The notes under the pieces are model-generated. The model made no database searches. It was not told the DNA's origin and saw only the letters and a list, made by a program, of their open reading frames with translations. A stretch of DNA of 32,975 nt, taken from Flammeovirgaceae bacterium. GTDB taxonomy: Bacteria; Bacteroidota; Bacteroidia; Cytophagales; Cyclobacteriaceae. Of this stretch, positions 1 to 8,534 are shown piece after piece (within the stretch, counting starts at the first letter, position 1; every line of letters begins with the position of its first letter). The stretch spans positions 1 through 32,975 of the forward strand of contig JAJTGY010000041.1 in NCBI GenBank assembly GCA_021298015.1, read 5' to 3'. The position numbers were made by a program, and so were the translations under genes.

Positions 1-1
1 C

Positions 2-139
2 CGATCGGTGAGCTTTCGATATAAGCTGAACTTCGTTTTTAGGGATGCAAGAAATAATTTGAGCCAGTATCGGCTGTCCGACAAATTTTTTCCTTTATCC
101 ATGTCATTGATGTTGGGTACAACCACAAAAATGACATAA
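2..139 (+). CDS. C-terminal fragment of an unidentified protein, cut by the window edge
   Basis: An open frame runs from base 2 to a TAA at 137-139, giving about 45 residues and ending in MLGTTTKMT. It begins outside the window, so its length and start are unknown. The reason to call it a gene is context: the stop codon runs directly into a perfect 11-bp hairpin with a T tract, which is where a terminator should sit. The visible tail alternates polar and hydrophobic residues (for example SFRYKLNFVF), which would fit a strand of an outer-membrane beta-barrel, but no family motif is present. The function is not assigned. Confidence 0.45.
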   Translation, partial: RSVSFRYKLNFVFRDARNNLSQYRLSDKFFPLSMSLMLGTTTKMT

Positions 140-167
140 AAAGGGTGGCCTAATCTCCACCCTTTTT
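138..167. terminator. Rho-independent, bidirectional terminator
   Basis: A perfect 11-bp inverted repeat (AAAAAGGGTGG at 138-148, CCACCCTTTTT at 157-167) encloses an 8-nt loop. It has an A run on one side and a T run on the other, so it could stop transcription from both directions. It overlaps the stop codon of the partial upstream frame. Confidence 0.8.
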
Positions 168-689
168 ACTATTTAGTCGGACAAGAGTGAAAATTTATGT
201 ATACAACTATCGAAAAAAATCATGCTAAACAGAGAAACAGGATAAGGAAACGAAAGACGAAGATTTCACTATTTCCGATGATCTTTAGTCGGCTTCAAGC
301 TGAAGTTATCTCATCAACCCCTCGCCTTCCAGGCGAGGGTAGTTTAGTGCCCATTATTGTTATTTGGTAGGGTGGCATACAATTTCAAAATATTTTGTGC
401 GGTGGGAAAAAATTAAAACACAGAGAGGTCGGCAATGAGTGTCGGCTTATTCGCTGTCCGATTGTTTTATCGTTTGTGTTTTACCTGTCAAAAAGGGTTA
501 CTTTTTCTGTTTTTCTGTCGGTCTGTTTGTTGTTGTCGAGTCGTCCTTTACACTTGCTGCCAACATTGGAATACATTCAATGCATCGATTCAACTTATAC
601 CTCCCTAATTTACAGCCTGGGCCCATACGCCTAACGCCAGGGCGCTGATATTTTTTTCATCAAAGGGCCCACCCTGCCCTCATGCCGCG
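168..689. other. AT-rich intergenic stretch with no convincing gene
   Basis: About 520 bases without a supported gene. Open frames of 60-80 codons near 395-648 are low-complexity, rich in Cys/Leu/Ser, and resemble no family I know. A compact hairpin lies at 319-339 (9-bp arms, 3-nt loop) with no T tract on the plus side. Around 613-647 a weaker bulged hairpin (CCTGG/CCAGG core) is followed by seven Ts at 651-657. That could end a small transcript or just be the leader of the downstream gene. TATTTTTT at 649-656 is one base off the -7 consensus and could serve the gene at 726. Confidence 0.5.
319..339. repeat. Short perfect hairpin, unknown role
   Basis: CCCTCGCCT at 319-327 and AGGCGAGGG at 331-339 form a perfect 9-bp stem with a 3-nt loop. 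It is more GC-rich than its AT-rich surroundings. There is no T tract on the plus side, so it is a poor classical terminator. It could be part of a small RNA or a dispersed palindrome. Confidence 0.45.
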
Positions 690-725
690 ATGGCGTACCT
701 TTACTCGCACCAAAACCTCCTGCCC

Positions 726-1607
726 ATGCGCGTTTTGTTTGTTCTCGCCCTTTTTGGCCTGGCCCACTGTGCTAACCCACCCGCGCAGCCGCTGCGCACA
801 CAGGTTATTCTGCTGGGCACCGGCACACCCAATGCCGACCCCGAGCGATTCGGCCCAGCCACGGCTATTGTCGTAGATGGCTTTCCCTACATCGTGGATT
901 GCGGCCCAGGCGTGGTGCGAAGGGCGGCCGCAGCCGGCCTCGAGGTCTCCCGGCTCAATCGCCTTTTCATCACCCACCTTCACAGCGATCACACCACCGG
1001 CTATGCCGATTTCGTATTCACGCCTGCCGTGCTCGAACGCACCGAGCCTTTACAAGTTTTTGGCCCGCGCGGCACCATTAATTTTAGCCGCCACATCGAG
1101 CAAGCCTATCAGGAAGACTACAACATCCGCATCTTCGGATTGGAGAAGGGCGACTCGCTGGCGTATCGTGTACAAGTGAGGGAGATAACAGACGGAGAGA
1201 TTTACCGCGATGAGCGGGTAACCGTCATCGCCTTTGCCGTGAAGCACGGCTCGTGGACGTATTCGTACGGCTATAAATTCATTACGCCCGACCGCACGAT
1301 TGTGGTATCAGGCGATTGTACGTTCAGCGAGAGCATCGTGGCGCAATGCCAGGGCTGCGATGTGCTGGTGCACGAAGTGTACAGCGAAGACGGATACGCC
1401 CGCAGGCCGCCCAAATGGAAAACCTACCATGCGGATTTTCACACCTCCACCACGCAGCTGGCCGACATTGCGAACCGCAGCCAACCCAAGCTGCTGTTAC
1501 TCACGCATCAGTTGATCTGGGATTCCAGCGAGGAAAAACTGCTGGAGGAGATCAGGCGGAGTTACCAAGGCACGGTGGTGTCGGGCCGCGATTTAGGGGT
1601 GTATTAA
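726..1607 (+). CDS. Metallo-beta-lactamase-fold hydrolase, predicted lipoprotein
   Basis: About 293 residues. The metal-binding signature HLHSDH lies near residues 83-88, followed by GDC and VHEVYS motifs and a late LLLTH, as in RNase Z-like and arylsulfatase-like members of the metallo-beta-lactamase superfamily. The start at 726 is preferred because it gives a compact lipoprotein signal (MRVLFVLALFGLAHC, lipobox LAHC, Cys15). An in-frame ATG at 690 would add 12 residues. The protein is probably anchored in the periplasm or outer membrane and hydrolyses an ester or phosphodiester with two zinc ions; the substrate is unknown. It is convergent with the membrane protein ending at 1647 and appears monocistronic. 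No Shine-Dalgarno sequence is visible. The fold is secure; the specific activity is not. Confidence 0.85.
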   Translation: MRVLFVLALFGLAHCANPPAQPLRTQVILLGTGTPNADPERFGPATAIVVDGFPYIVDCGPGVVRRAAAAGLEVSRLNRLFITHLHSDHTTGYADFVFTPAVLERTEPLQVFGPRGTINFSRHIEQAYQEDYNIRIFGLEKGDSLAYRVQVREITDGEIYRDERVTVIAFAVKHGSWTYSYGYKFITPDRTIVVSGDCTFSESIVAQCQGCDVLVHEVYSEDGYARRPPKWKTYHADFHTSTTQLADIANRSQPKLLLLTHQLIWDSSEEKLLEEIRRSYQGTVVSGRDLGVY

Positions 1608-1646
1608 GGTTGTTGGGCTGTTGCTTCTCCACCGCACCAGCCGGTG

Positions 1647-2147
1647 TCACCGCTGCCCTTCTCCGTCAGGCTCGGTTTCTTCGGTATCCGTTGCCGGAAA
1701 AGTGTGGCCACTCCGGATTTCAGTGTGCCGTATCTCACCCCCGGTTGTTCCGGTTTGCCGGGCAAAAAATAAGACCACCAGAGCAAAAACGAGCACACTC
1801 GCGTTGATCAACGAAGAAAAGCGCTTTTGTGCAACACTTGCCCACAGGCCCAACAGCGAGAGAGCGCCCAACACGTACGACAACAGGGCGAATGTTTCTG
1901 CGGTTTCTTCGTGGGTTCCGATGTAGTCTTCGGTAATGCCCTCTATCTTTTCCACTACATCCTCAGCTCCTTCGCCTGTTTGCATGGCGGCTATGGCGGC
2001 CAATGCCCCTAAAGCGAAAATCATGAAGGCCGTTCGCTTTACCGCCTCCGATTTGAAAATCAGGCCGGTGACCATAACGAGTACACCCACAACAGGAAAA
2101 ATAATCGGCAGGTGATTGACCACTAAATGCCAATGTGCTCCGTTCAT
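1647..2147 (-). CDS. Small integral membrane protein, DUF2231-like
   Basis: About 166 residues with four hydrophobic segments, roughly residues 8-25, 35-55, 85-105 and 112-130. The N-terminus MNGAHWHLVVNHLPIIFP has closely spaced histidines ahead of the first helix, as in DUF2231-type heme- or metal-associated membrane proteins; this family link is tentative. The C-terminal 30 residues are polar and acidic. The start at 2147 is chosen because the 14 residues encoded upstream (from 2189) look like non-coding translation. It is transcribed away from the tricorn-like protease region and convergently with the metallo-beta-lactamase gene, 39 bp from its end. No operon partner is visible. Confidence 0.72.
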   Translation of the reverse strand: MNGAHWHLVVNHLPIIFPVVGVLVMVTGLIFKSEAVKRTAFMIFALGALAAIAAMQTGEGAEDVVEKIEGITEDYIGTHEETAETFALLSYVLGALSLLGLWASVAQKRFSSLINASVLVFALVVLFFARQTGTTGGEIRHTEIRSGHTFPATDTEETEPDGEGQR

Positions 2148-2508
2148 AGTGTAGAATTTAAGGTGAACGTAATAACAACAAAAAAGCAAGCACCAGACGC
2201 AACGGTAACGCGGGTGGCTGTTTTAGTATTACAACACCGTGTACCGGAAATTCGATCGCGCACAATCGGTTTTTTTACTTTGCCGTGTGTAGTTTTCTAC
2301 GGGTTTACGGAGTTTACCCGTAGCTAAAAGGAAAAACAGGGCCACCTCACCGATCCAAACCAAACTAACGATTTCCCCTTTGGTGAAGCGCCCTGTTTCC
2401 TGGTCGTTTACGCGCACCCATGAAAAAGCCCGCGCAGTTCAACAACGACCGGTCCGTATATTTATTGTCAACCTCAAGAAGTCAAAGTCGCCATTCCCCG
2501 CCTGCAGC
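2148..2508. other. Intergenic region with one doubtful 62-codon frame
   Basis: No confident gene. On the minus strand a 62-codon frame (2229-2417) encodes one hydrophobic segment (VSLVWIGEVALFFLLA) between charged ends, so a one-helix membrane peptide is possible. It has no recognised relative and no clear promoter. An inverted repeat of 8-bp arms lies at 2297-2304 and 2316-2323 (CTACGGGT/ACCCGTAG), inside that frame. Confidence 0.35.
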
Positions 2509-5500
2509 TCAGTTCTTTTTGTTCTCCAGTGATTTCACTTTGCTGGGGTCGGGCTTTTCCGCCATTTGCTTCATTAAAATCTCAACGGCTTTCTCCACTT
2601 GTTCATCGCGCCCCTTCACCAGGTTTTCATACTTATTCTTCACCGTGTAGGTGGGCTCCAACTGCGTGTTTTCCAAAAACTTGCCATCCGCACCCACCAT
2701 ACCCACCTGCGGTATACCAAATACCAACGTAGGATCGATTTGGGTTTCCCACCACACCGCTGTGCCCGTGCCGGGTATCGGCATGCCCACGGTGACGCCC
2801 AGATCTTTGGCGTGATACGCAAAGGGAAACATATGCGCATCGGAGTAATTGCTCTCGCCCACAAGCACCGCGGAGGGCTTCGTCCACTTGAACTGCGGCT
2901 CAAAGCCAATGTATTGCCCGCGCGGAATAACATCCAGATACTTGCGGCCGCTGAGGAACGTGGCCAGGTCTTCGTGCAGCCAACCGCCACCGTTCGAACG
3001 CGTATCGACAATCAACGATTCTTTATTGGCGTGCTTGCCCAGCGCTTCTTCATACACCACGCGGTAGCTGGGGTCGTTCATGCCGCGCACGTGCAGGTAA
3101 CCGATGCGGCCGTTTGAGAGGCTATCGACCTGGGCGGCCCGTCTGTCTACCCAACGCTTGTATAGCATTTCACCCTCGGCCCCCAGGCTCACGGGCTTCA
3201 CCACTTCTTCCCAGCGCATTTTCGTGGCGGGGTCATAGAGCGTGACCAGCGTATTTTTGCCAGCCTTACGGTTGAGGAACTGGAACACATCGCTGCCGGG
3301 CTGCAACACATCATCGTCAATTTTTTCAATCAGGGTGCCACGTTTTACTTTCGAGTCGGCCCGGTCGAACGGTCCGCGTTTGAGTACCTCCGCCACCCGC
3401 ATGCCATTGCCCGTGTAGTTCTGGTCGAACAACAGCCCGAGCGAAGCCGTGGCGTCCGGGTTCTTCATATCGGGTGCATAGCGGCATCCGGTGTGCGAAG
3501 CGTTAAGTTCACCCAACAGCTCACTCAGCATTTCGGAAAATTCCCAGTTGTTGCTGATGTGCGGCAGAAACTTGGCGTACTCTTTCTTATAAAAAGCCCA
3601 GTCGACACCATGCATGTCGGTGACGTAAAACTTCTTCAACGTTTGCCGCCAGGCGTGATCGAAAATGTAGGCGAGCTCTTTTTGTTTTTGCAGCTGCATT
3701 TCACCGTTGATGGTGATGGGTTCCTTCTTCCCGGATTCCGCATCCACTTTGTTGGGCCGCCCGTCTACCAGCACAAACAATTTCTTTCCGTCTTTGCTCA
3801 GCGAGAGATTGCTGGCGTTGTCCCCCAGTTTGGTCAGTATTTTTGTTTCGCGTGTTCGTAAGTTGGTCGTCCACAGGTCAACCCCCTTTTCGATGCGCGC
3901 CAGGTAGAACAGGCGTTCGCCATCTTCGGATACGATGGCATCAGCCAATAAGGAAGAATGGATAGTGAGTTTGGCCTTGCGTTCCTCCAGGCCCTTGAGG
4001 TCGATCACCACGTCATCCGATTTCTTTTCCGGCTCTTTGATTGTCGCGGTTGCTTTGGCTTTTCCCTTATCATCACCCTTATCTTCTTTCAATTTGTCCT
4101 TTTCCTTGTCTTTGTCCTTTTCTTCCTTCTCCTTCAACAGTTTGAAATCTTCCTCGCTCAGGCGGAAGCGGTCGTATGCCTCCTGGGTGAAGAACATGCC
4201 ATAGGCATCGCTGCTGGCACCCCAACTTCCGTGATTTTTCATGCCGTCACGGTCGCTGAACCACAACATCATTTTTCCTTTCATCATCCACCGGCCGGCC
4301 CCATCGTTGTAGCCGCTGCGGGTGAGGTTCACCACGTCAGCCTTTCCGCTGGCGCTCACCAGCCCCACTTCGCTGATCCAATGGTTCTCGGGATTGAAGT
4401 CGACCAAAAACCACTTGCCATCGGGGGACCAATCGTAAAACTGGTCGCCATCGGAGTACGAATAGTTTTTGTTGCCCGGCAGGATCGTGCGCACGGCTTT
4501 GGTAGCCAGGTTTACTACGCGCAGGGTGGTGCGTTCCTCCAGGTAGGCCACCTCGGTGCCATCGGGCGAAAACGAAGGCTGAAACTCTTCGGCTATGGTG
4601 GCCACCACGGGTTCCTCTTTCAGCACCGTAGAAGCATAAAAATAGGGTTCTTCCGGGCGTGCAATAGAAGTGCGGTACACGTTCCAGTTGTTGTCTCGCT
4701 CACCGGCATACACGAGTTGTCGGCCGTCCTGGCTGAAGCTCACGCTGCGCTCCTGGTCGGGGGTGTTAGTGATTCGTTTCGTAACGCCACCCTCCACGGA
4801 GGTAACGAAAATTTCTCCACGCACCACAAAGGCTACTTCCTTGCCATTGGGTGAAACCGACAGCTCGGTCGCTCCGCTGCTGATGGAGACAATTTCATAG
4901 GGATTCAGCTTGCTTTCCGTTTGAATGCTGATGTTCACTTTTTTCGGCTGCCCGTCTTTCAACGTATAGATTTCCCCATCATAGGAAAAGCACAATACAC
5001 CGGTTGACGACATCGTGAGAAAGCGCACCGGATGGTTGCGGAATGTGGTGATCAGCGTTTTTTCGTTGCCCGCCTTCAGCGCCAACCGATGGACGTTAAA
5101 TGATCCGCTTTCTTCGCTGAGGTAGTACAGGTAGTTTTCCTGCGCATCGACAACCGGGTTGCGGTCTTCGCCCCCAAAGGTGGTCAACTGGGTATGGGTT
5201 CCGTTTTTAGAGTCGTACACCCACAAGTCGCGCGTAATAGACGACACGTGGTGTTTGCGCCAAATGTCCTCATACCCTTTGCGGTCCTGATAGTAGATTT
5301 TTGTAGCCGAAGCATTGTACACCGCGGCTTCGGAGGGTGTTGTCAACACCATCACATTGCGGCCACCCGTTACCGGCACGCTATACAACTCGGGCATCGC
5401 CCCGTTGGGGAAATCGGCATATCGCTCGCTGTCGGCCCTGCGGGAATTAAACAGAATGTGACGGCCGTCCGGTGAAACCGATACTGGATAATCGTTGGCC

Positions 5501-5811
5501 GTGTGATACGTCAGGCGGGTAGCCATACCGCCACTGGCCGGAATACTGAAGATGTCCAGATTGCCAAACCGGTCGGAGGCAAAGGCGAGCGTCTTGCCAT
5601 CGGGCAGCCACACCGGCATAAAATCATGAGCCGGATGCGCGGTAACCGGGATGGCCCGGCCACCCTGAGTACTGACCACATACAGGTCACCCTGGTACGT
5701 GAAAGCGATTTGGCTTCCATCGGGCGAAATAGCCGGGTAACGCATCCACAAGGGGGTTTGCCCCAGGGCAACAAAAGATACCAGTGAGAAAAGAGTTACA
5801 AGAAGTCGCAT
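2509..5811 (-). CDS. Tricorn-like S41 protease with beta-propeller and PDZ domains
   Basis: 1100 residues, the usual size of bacterial tricorn homologues. A signal peptide (MRLLVTLFSLVSFVALGQT) points to the periplasm. The first half has many PD40/WD-like propeller motifs (SPDGSQIAFT, SPDGRHILFNS, SPNGKEVAFV, SPDGTEVAYLEE). A PDZ-like part follows near residue 830-900, then the S41 core. By analogy with archaeal tricorn (Ser745, His746, Ser965, Asp966), ASHTG near residue 772 and SNYSDAHMFP near 990 supply the Ser-His pair and the Ser-Asp nucleophile site. The protein should degrade peptides delivered through the propeller. A Lys/Glu/Asp-rich stretch near residues 560-600 (KEKEEKDKDKEKDK and onward) separates the propellers. 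It appears monocistronic. Family assignment is strong; substrates are unknown. Confidence 0.93.
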   Translation of the reverse strand: MRLLVTLFSLVSFVALGQTPLWMRYPAISPDGSQIAFTYQGDLYVVSTQGGRAIPVTAHPAHDFMPVWLPDGKTLAFASDRFGNLDIFSIPASGGMATRLTYHTANDYPVSVSPDGRHILFNSRRADSERYADFPNGAMPELYSVPVTGGRNVMVLTTPSEAAVYNASATKIYYQDRKGYEDIWRKHHVSSITRDLWVYDSKNGTHTQLTTFGGEDRNPVVDAQENYLYYLSEESGSFNVHRLALKAGNEKTLITTFRNHPVRFLTMSSTGVLCFSYDGEIYTLKDGQPKKVNISIQTESKLNPYEIVSISSGATELSVSPNGKEVAFVVRGEIFVTSVEGGVTKRITNTPDQERSVSFSQDGRQLVYAGERDNNWNVYRTSIARPEEPYFYASTVLKEEPVVATIAEEFQPSFSPDGTEVAYLEERTTLRVVNLATKAVRTILPGNKNYSYSDGDQFYDWSPDGKWFLVDFNPENHWISEVGLVSASGKADVVNLTRSGYNDGAGRWMMKGKMMLWFSDRDGMKNHGSWGASSDAYGMFFTQEAYDRFRLSEEDFKLLKEKEEKDKDKEKDKLKEDKGDDKGKAKATATIKEPEKKSDDVVIDLKGLEERKAKLTIHSSLLADAIVSEDGERLFYLARIEKGVDLWTTNLRTRETKILTKLGDNASNLSLSKDGKKLFVLVDGRPNKVDAESGKKEPITINGEMQLQKQKELAYIFDHAWRQTLKKFYVTDMHGVDWAFYKKEYAKFLPHISNNWEFSEMLSELLGELNASHTGCRYAPDMKNPDATASLGLLFDQNYTGNGMRVAEVLKRGPFDRADSKVKRGTLIEKIDDDVLQPGSDVFQFLNRKAGKNTLVTLYDPATKMRWEEVVKPVSLGAEGEMLYKRWVDRRAAQVDSLSNGRIGYLHVRGMNDPSYRVVYEEALGKHANKESLIVDTRSNGGGWLHEDLATFLSGRKYLDVIPRGQYIGFEPQFKWTKPSAVLVGESNYSDAHMFPFAYHAKDLGVTVGMPIPGTGTAVWWETQIDPTLVFGIPQVGMVGADGKFLENTQLEPTYTVKNKYENLVKGRDEQVEKAVEILMKQMAEKPDPSKVKSLENKKN

Positions 5812-6052
5812 ATTATTTAAGTTAGGGGTAGGCTAAAGTACGTAATTGGTGAGGTGAAGTTTTGGTGCCTGGGATGAACGGTAGGATTTGTTGAGTATGG
5901 CCCGCACGAGCGAAATGTGACACACCCGATGGGTAGCATTTCGGAGTGCCGGTGTGCTTGCTGATTTTCAACGGCATGGGAGCGGTAAAAATGAGTATTG
6001 ACGGTGACATACCAGATGAGCGAATATACTTACTTTTTGCCGGAGTCACCGC

Positions 6053-7212
6053 ATGAATCCGAATCCGGCCCAACAGAAAGAGCTCATCGCGTTTACGCAG
6101 TAATTGGTGCGCACCCGCAGCTACACGGGCGAGGAAGGGGCCATCATTCAGCTCGTGGCCGAACGCATGACCGCGCTGGGTTTTGATGAAGTGAAAAAAG
6201 ATGCCATGGGCAATGTACTTGGGCGCGTGGGGCGTGGCGGTTCGTCTTTGTTGTTCGATTCGCATGTGGGTACCGTGCAGGTGAATGATGCCGCCATGTG
6301 GCAGTACGATCCGTTCGGAGGAGAAATCGTTAATGATGTTCTGTACGGACGCGGCTCAGTGGATATGAAATCGTCTGTTGCGGCTAATGTGTATGCCGCA
6401 GCGTGGGCCAAACAACAGGGGCTGGTAGGAGACAAAACCATTTATGTCTCGTGTACTGTGATGGAGGAGGATTGTGATGGCGAAAATCTGAAACACCTTT
6501 TTCGTGAGTTTTCCCTTCGCCCCGATGCAGTGGTCATCTGTGAACCCTCCAACAACCGCATAGCCCTTGGCCACAAAGGGAAAGTGCAGGTGTCGAACAA
6601 AACACAGGGCATTTCCGCTCATGGAGCTGCACCGGAAAAAGGCGTGAATGCCATTTATGAAATGGCCGAGATCATTCAACGCGTGGACCGCTTAAATGCC
6701 CGGTTGCTGACGCAGGCAAACCCCGCGGCACGGTAGTGATGTCGGACATCCGAAGCACAAGCGCCTCGTTGAATGCAGTGCCCAGCGCATGCGAAGCTTA
6801 CCTGAACAGACGATTAGTGCCGGGCGAAACCGAAGAGCAAATCAGGGCCGAAATGGATTCGCTTATTGCAGGCAAACGCGCTTCATGGGAAGTAGGCGAG
6901 CTGCACCGCGCCAGTTACACCGGTCTGCCGGTCCATTATCGACCCTTTCATCTCGCGTGGAAAATGGATGTGGAACATCCACTGACACACGTTTGCGTTG
7001 CGGCCTATGCGAAAGCGTTCGGCCGGCAACCGGAGGCGTTTGAGTTTTGGGATTTTAGCACCAATGCCGTTACACCGGTCAGCCTCGGTATCCCCACGAT
7101 CGGTTTTGGCCCGGGCGATTACACGTTGGCACACATGCGCGATGAGCACCTGCCGACTTTTGAAATCGTTAAAGCGGCATCGTTCTATATCGAATTGATT
7201 CGGGCGTTTTAA
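6053..7212 (+). pseudogene. M20 family metallopeptidase (YgeY-like), broken by an in-frame stop and a frameshift
   Basis: The combined frames encode an M20/YgeY-like hydrolase of about 385 residues. Visible features are FDSHVGTV, YGRGSVDMKSS (metal-binding Asp), VMEEDCDGE (catalytic Glu region), an ISAHGAAPEKG dimerisation segment, and MSDIRSTSASLNAVPS. From the ATG at 6053 the frame reads MNPNPAQQKELIAFTQ and then meets TAA at 6101-6103 where the family usually has a Lys or similar; it resumes with LVRTRSYTGEEG. A second break lies at the C4 run 6721-6724: one more C would restore NPRGTVVMSDIR, whereas the sequence as given stops at 6734-6736. Translation could restart at TTG 6104 or ATG 6736/6739, but each half lacks part of the active site. 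The two lesions argue for a decayed gene, though a sequencing error could explain the indel. It ends 3 bp into the convergent VIT1 gene. Confidence 0.8.
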
Positions 7213-8318
7213 CCACCCATCGAAACACCGACCAGTTTACCAATGCCAAATGTAACAGCGGCAGCAGCCAGCCCAAACAACACCTGCCGCGCACCGCTGC
7301 GCCACAGGTTTGTACCCGTAAAAAGGGTGATAACGGCCCCGATCAAGAACAAACCAACGGTGCTACCGGCTAAGCTCCACAGGATGGCGTCAGTGCCCGT
7401 CATCCAGAAAAAGGGGATGACGGGAATGATGGCTCCAATGGCGAAGAGAATGAAGGATGAATAAGCCGCTTCCCAAGCCGATCCTTTTAATTCTTCGGGA
7501 TTGATACCCAACTCTTCTTTCACCAGGATATCGTGCGCCTGCGTTTTATTGGTCATGTCACGCGCGGCCATATCCAGGGCTTGTTGTTCCGGAATTCCTT
7601 TTGCGCGATAGATGAGTGCCAGTTCTCTGCGTTCCCCTTCAGGGTCGGTTTCGATTTCTTCCATTTCCAACGCCATCTGGCGCTCATACAATTCCTGCGA
7701 ACTTTTAACCGAAATCCACTCGCCCAACGACATGGAAATGGCGCCTGCCATGAGCCCCGCCAGGCCGGCCAGCAACACACCGCTGCCACCATCGGTTGCC
7801 CCGGCAACCCCCATTACCAGGCTCATGTTACTCACCAAGCCATCATTGGCGCCCAGCACGGCTGCGCGGAGGGCGTTGCCCCCCACCGTTTTGTGCCGGC
7901 CTTCAATACGCGAAAGTTTTTCGCCCGACACGGACGTCTTGTTTTGAATCAGTGACTGGAGAATGCGCACGTGATTGTTCTCTGAACCTGCCAGCGGCAG
8001 TTGCTCCGATATTTTCTTTTTAGCGGTGGCGTGCGAAATGCTTTTCTCGACATCCATCATCACGCCAATGACGTAGTCGTACCCAAAGACCTTCCCGATC
8101 CGGTTCAGAATTTTGGCACGTGTGCTCGGGCCGGGCAAGGTATGGCCGGGCAGGTGCTCCAGCGCTTTTTGCGCGTGCCCTTTTTCAATATCAGCCAGTT
8201 CGCGAAAGGTGGAGGCAATGATCGGATCTTCCTCTGCTGCCGCAATACACTCGTAGAGATAGGCGGCATCAACTTCGGTTTGAATGGATTGTGTGTGGGG
8301 TATTGCCATCGAGGTCAA
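7209..8318 (-). CDS. VIT1/CCC1-family metal transporter with N-terminal ferritin-like domain
   Basis: 369 residues. Residues 10-140 form a ferritin/rubrerythrin-like helical domain with YLYECIAAAEED and FRELADIEKGHA, which carry the expected Glu and ExxH ligands for a diiron centre. Residues 150-369 match the VIT1/CCC1 family: LGANDGLVSNMSLVMGVAGA, GAISMSLGEWISV, and about five membrane helices, with the last two near the C-terminus. Members move iron or manganese across membranes; the fused ferritin-like domain is known in bacterial MbfA-type proteins that export iron, so a role in iron detoxification is inferred. Starts at 8318 or 8309 (MAIPH) are equally plausible. It faces the MgtC-like gene divergently across about 215 bp. 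Confidence 0.88.
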   Translation of the reverse strand: MTSMAIPHTQSIQTEVDAAYLYECIAAAEEDPIIASTFRELADIEKGHAQKALEHLPGHTLPGPSTRAKILNRIGKVFGYDYVIGVMMDVEKSISHATAKKKISEQLPLAGSENNHVRILQSLIQNKTSVSGEKLSRIEGRHKTVGGNALRAAVLGANDGLVSNMSLVMGVAGATDGGSGVLLAGLAGLMAGAISMSLGEWISVKSSQELYERQMALEMEEIETDPEGERRELALIYRAKGIPEQQALDMAARDMTNKTQAHDILVKEELGINPEELKGSAWEAAYSSFILFAIGAIIPVIPFFWMTGTDAILWSLAGSTVGLFLIGAVITLFTGTNLWRSGARQVLFGLAAAAVTFGIGKLVGVSMGG

Positions 8319-8534
8319 ATCAATAGTCGCCCGGCCGGCTAAAGCAAAACATGAATGTACTCATGTTTGCAAATTACAGAAGTTGTGGCACTTTGGTTGG
8401 CCCGGGGGTAGCTTTTACTGAACCCTCTCGACCGAAGGCACAAACAACCAATATTTTTAAAGCCGTGGTTGGGACTGACCAGGCTCATTTTTCGGCCAAA
8501 ATCTTCTTACTACTTTTAACCGACTTACAGCACC

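Noticed and set aside
625-645. GCCTAACGCC as an integron attC-like site
   Set aside because: Only a 7-base resemblance, with no second paired core and no cassette-like gene.
395-648. Two overlapping open frames in the AT-rich stretch
   Set aside because: They are short, of low complexity, lack a start signal and have no known relatives.
3958-4854. Long plus-strand open frame (about 298 codons) opposite the tricorn-like protease
   Set aside because: It lies wholly inside the minus-strand gene, has a His/Val/Gly-rich shadow composition and matches no family.
5822-6265. Minus-strand open frame of 147 codons over the start of the M20 peptidase
   Set aside because: It is antisense to the conserved N-terminus of the peptidase and has no recognisable motif.
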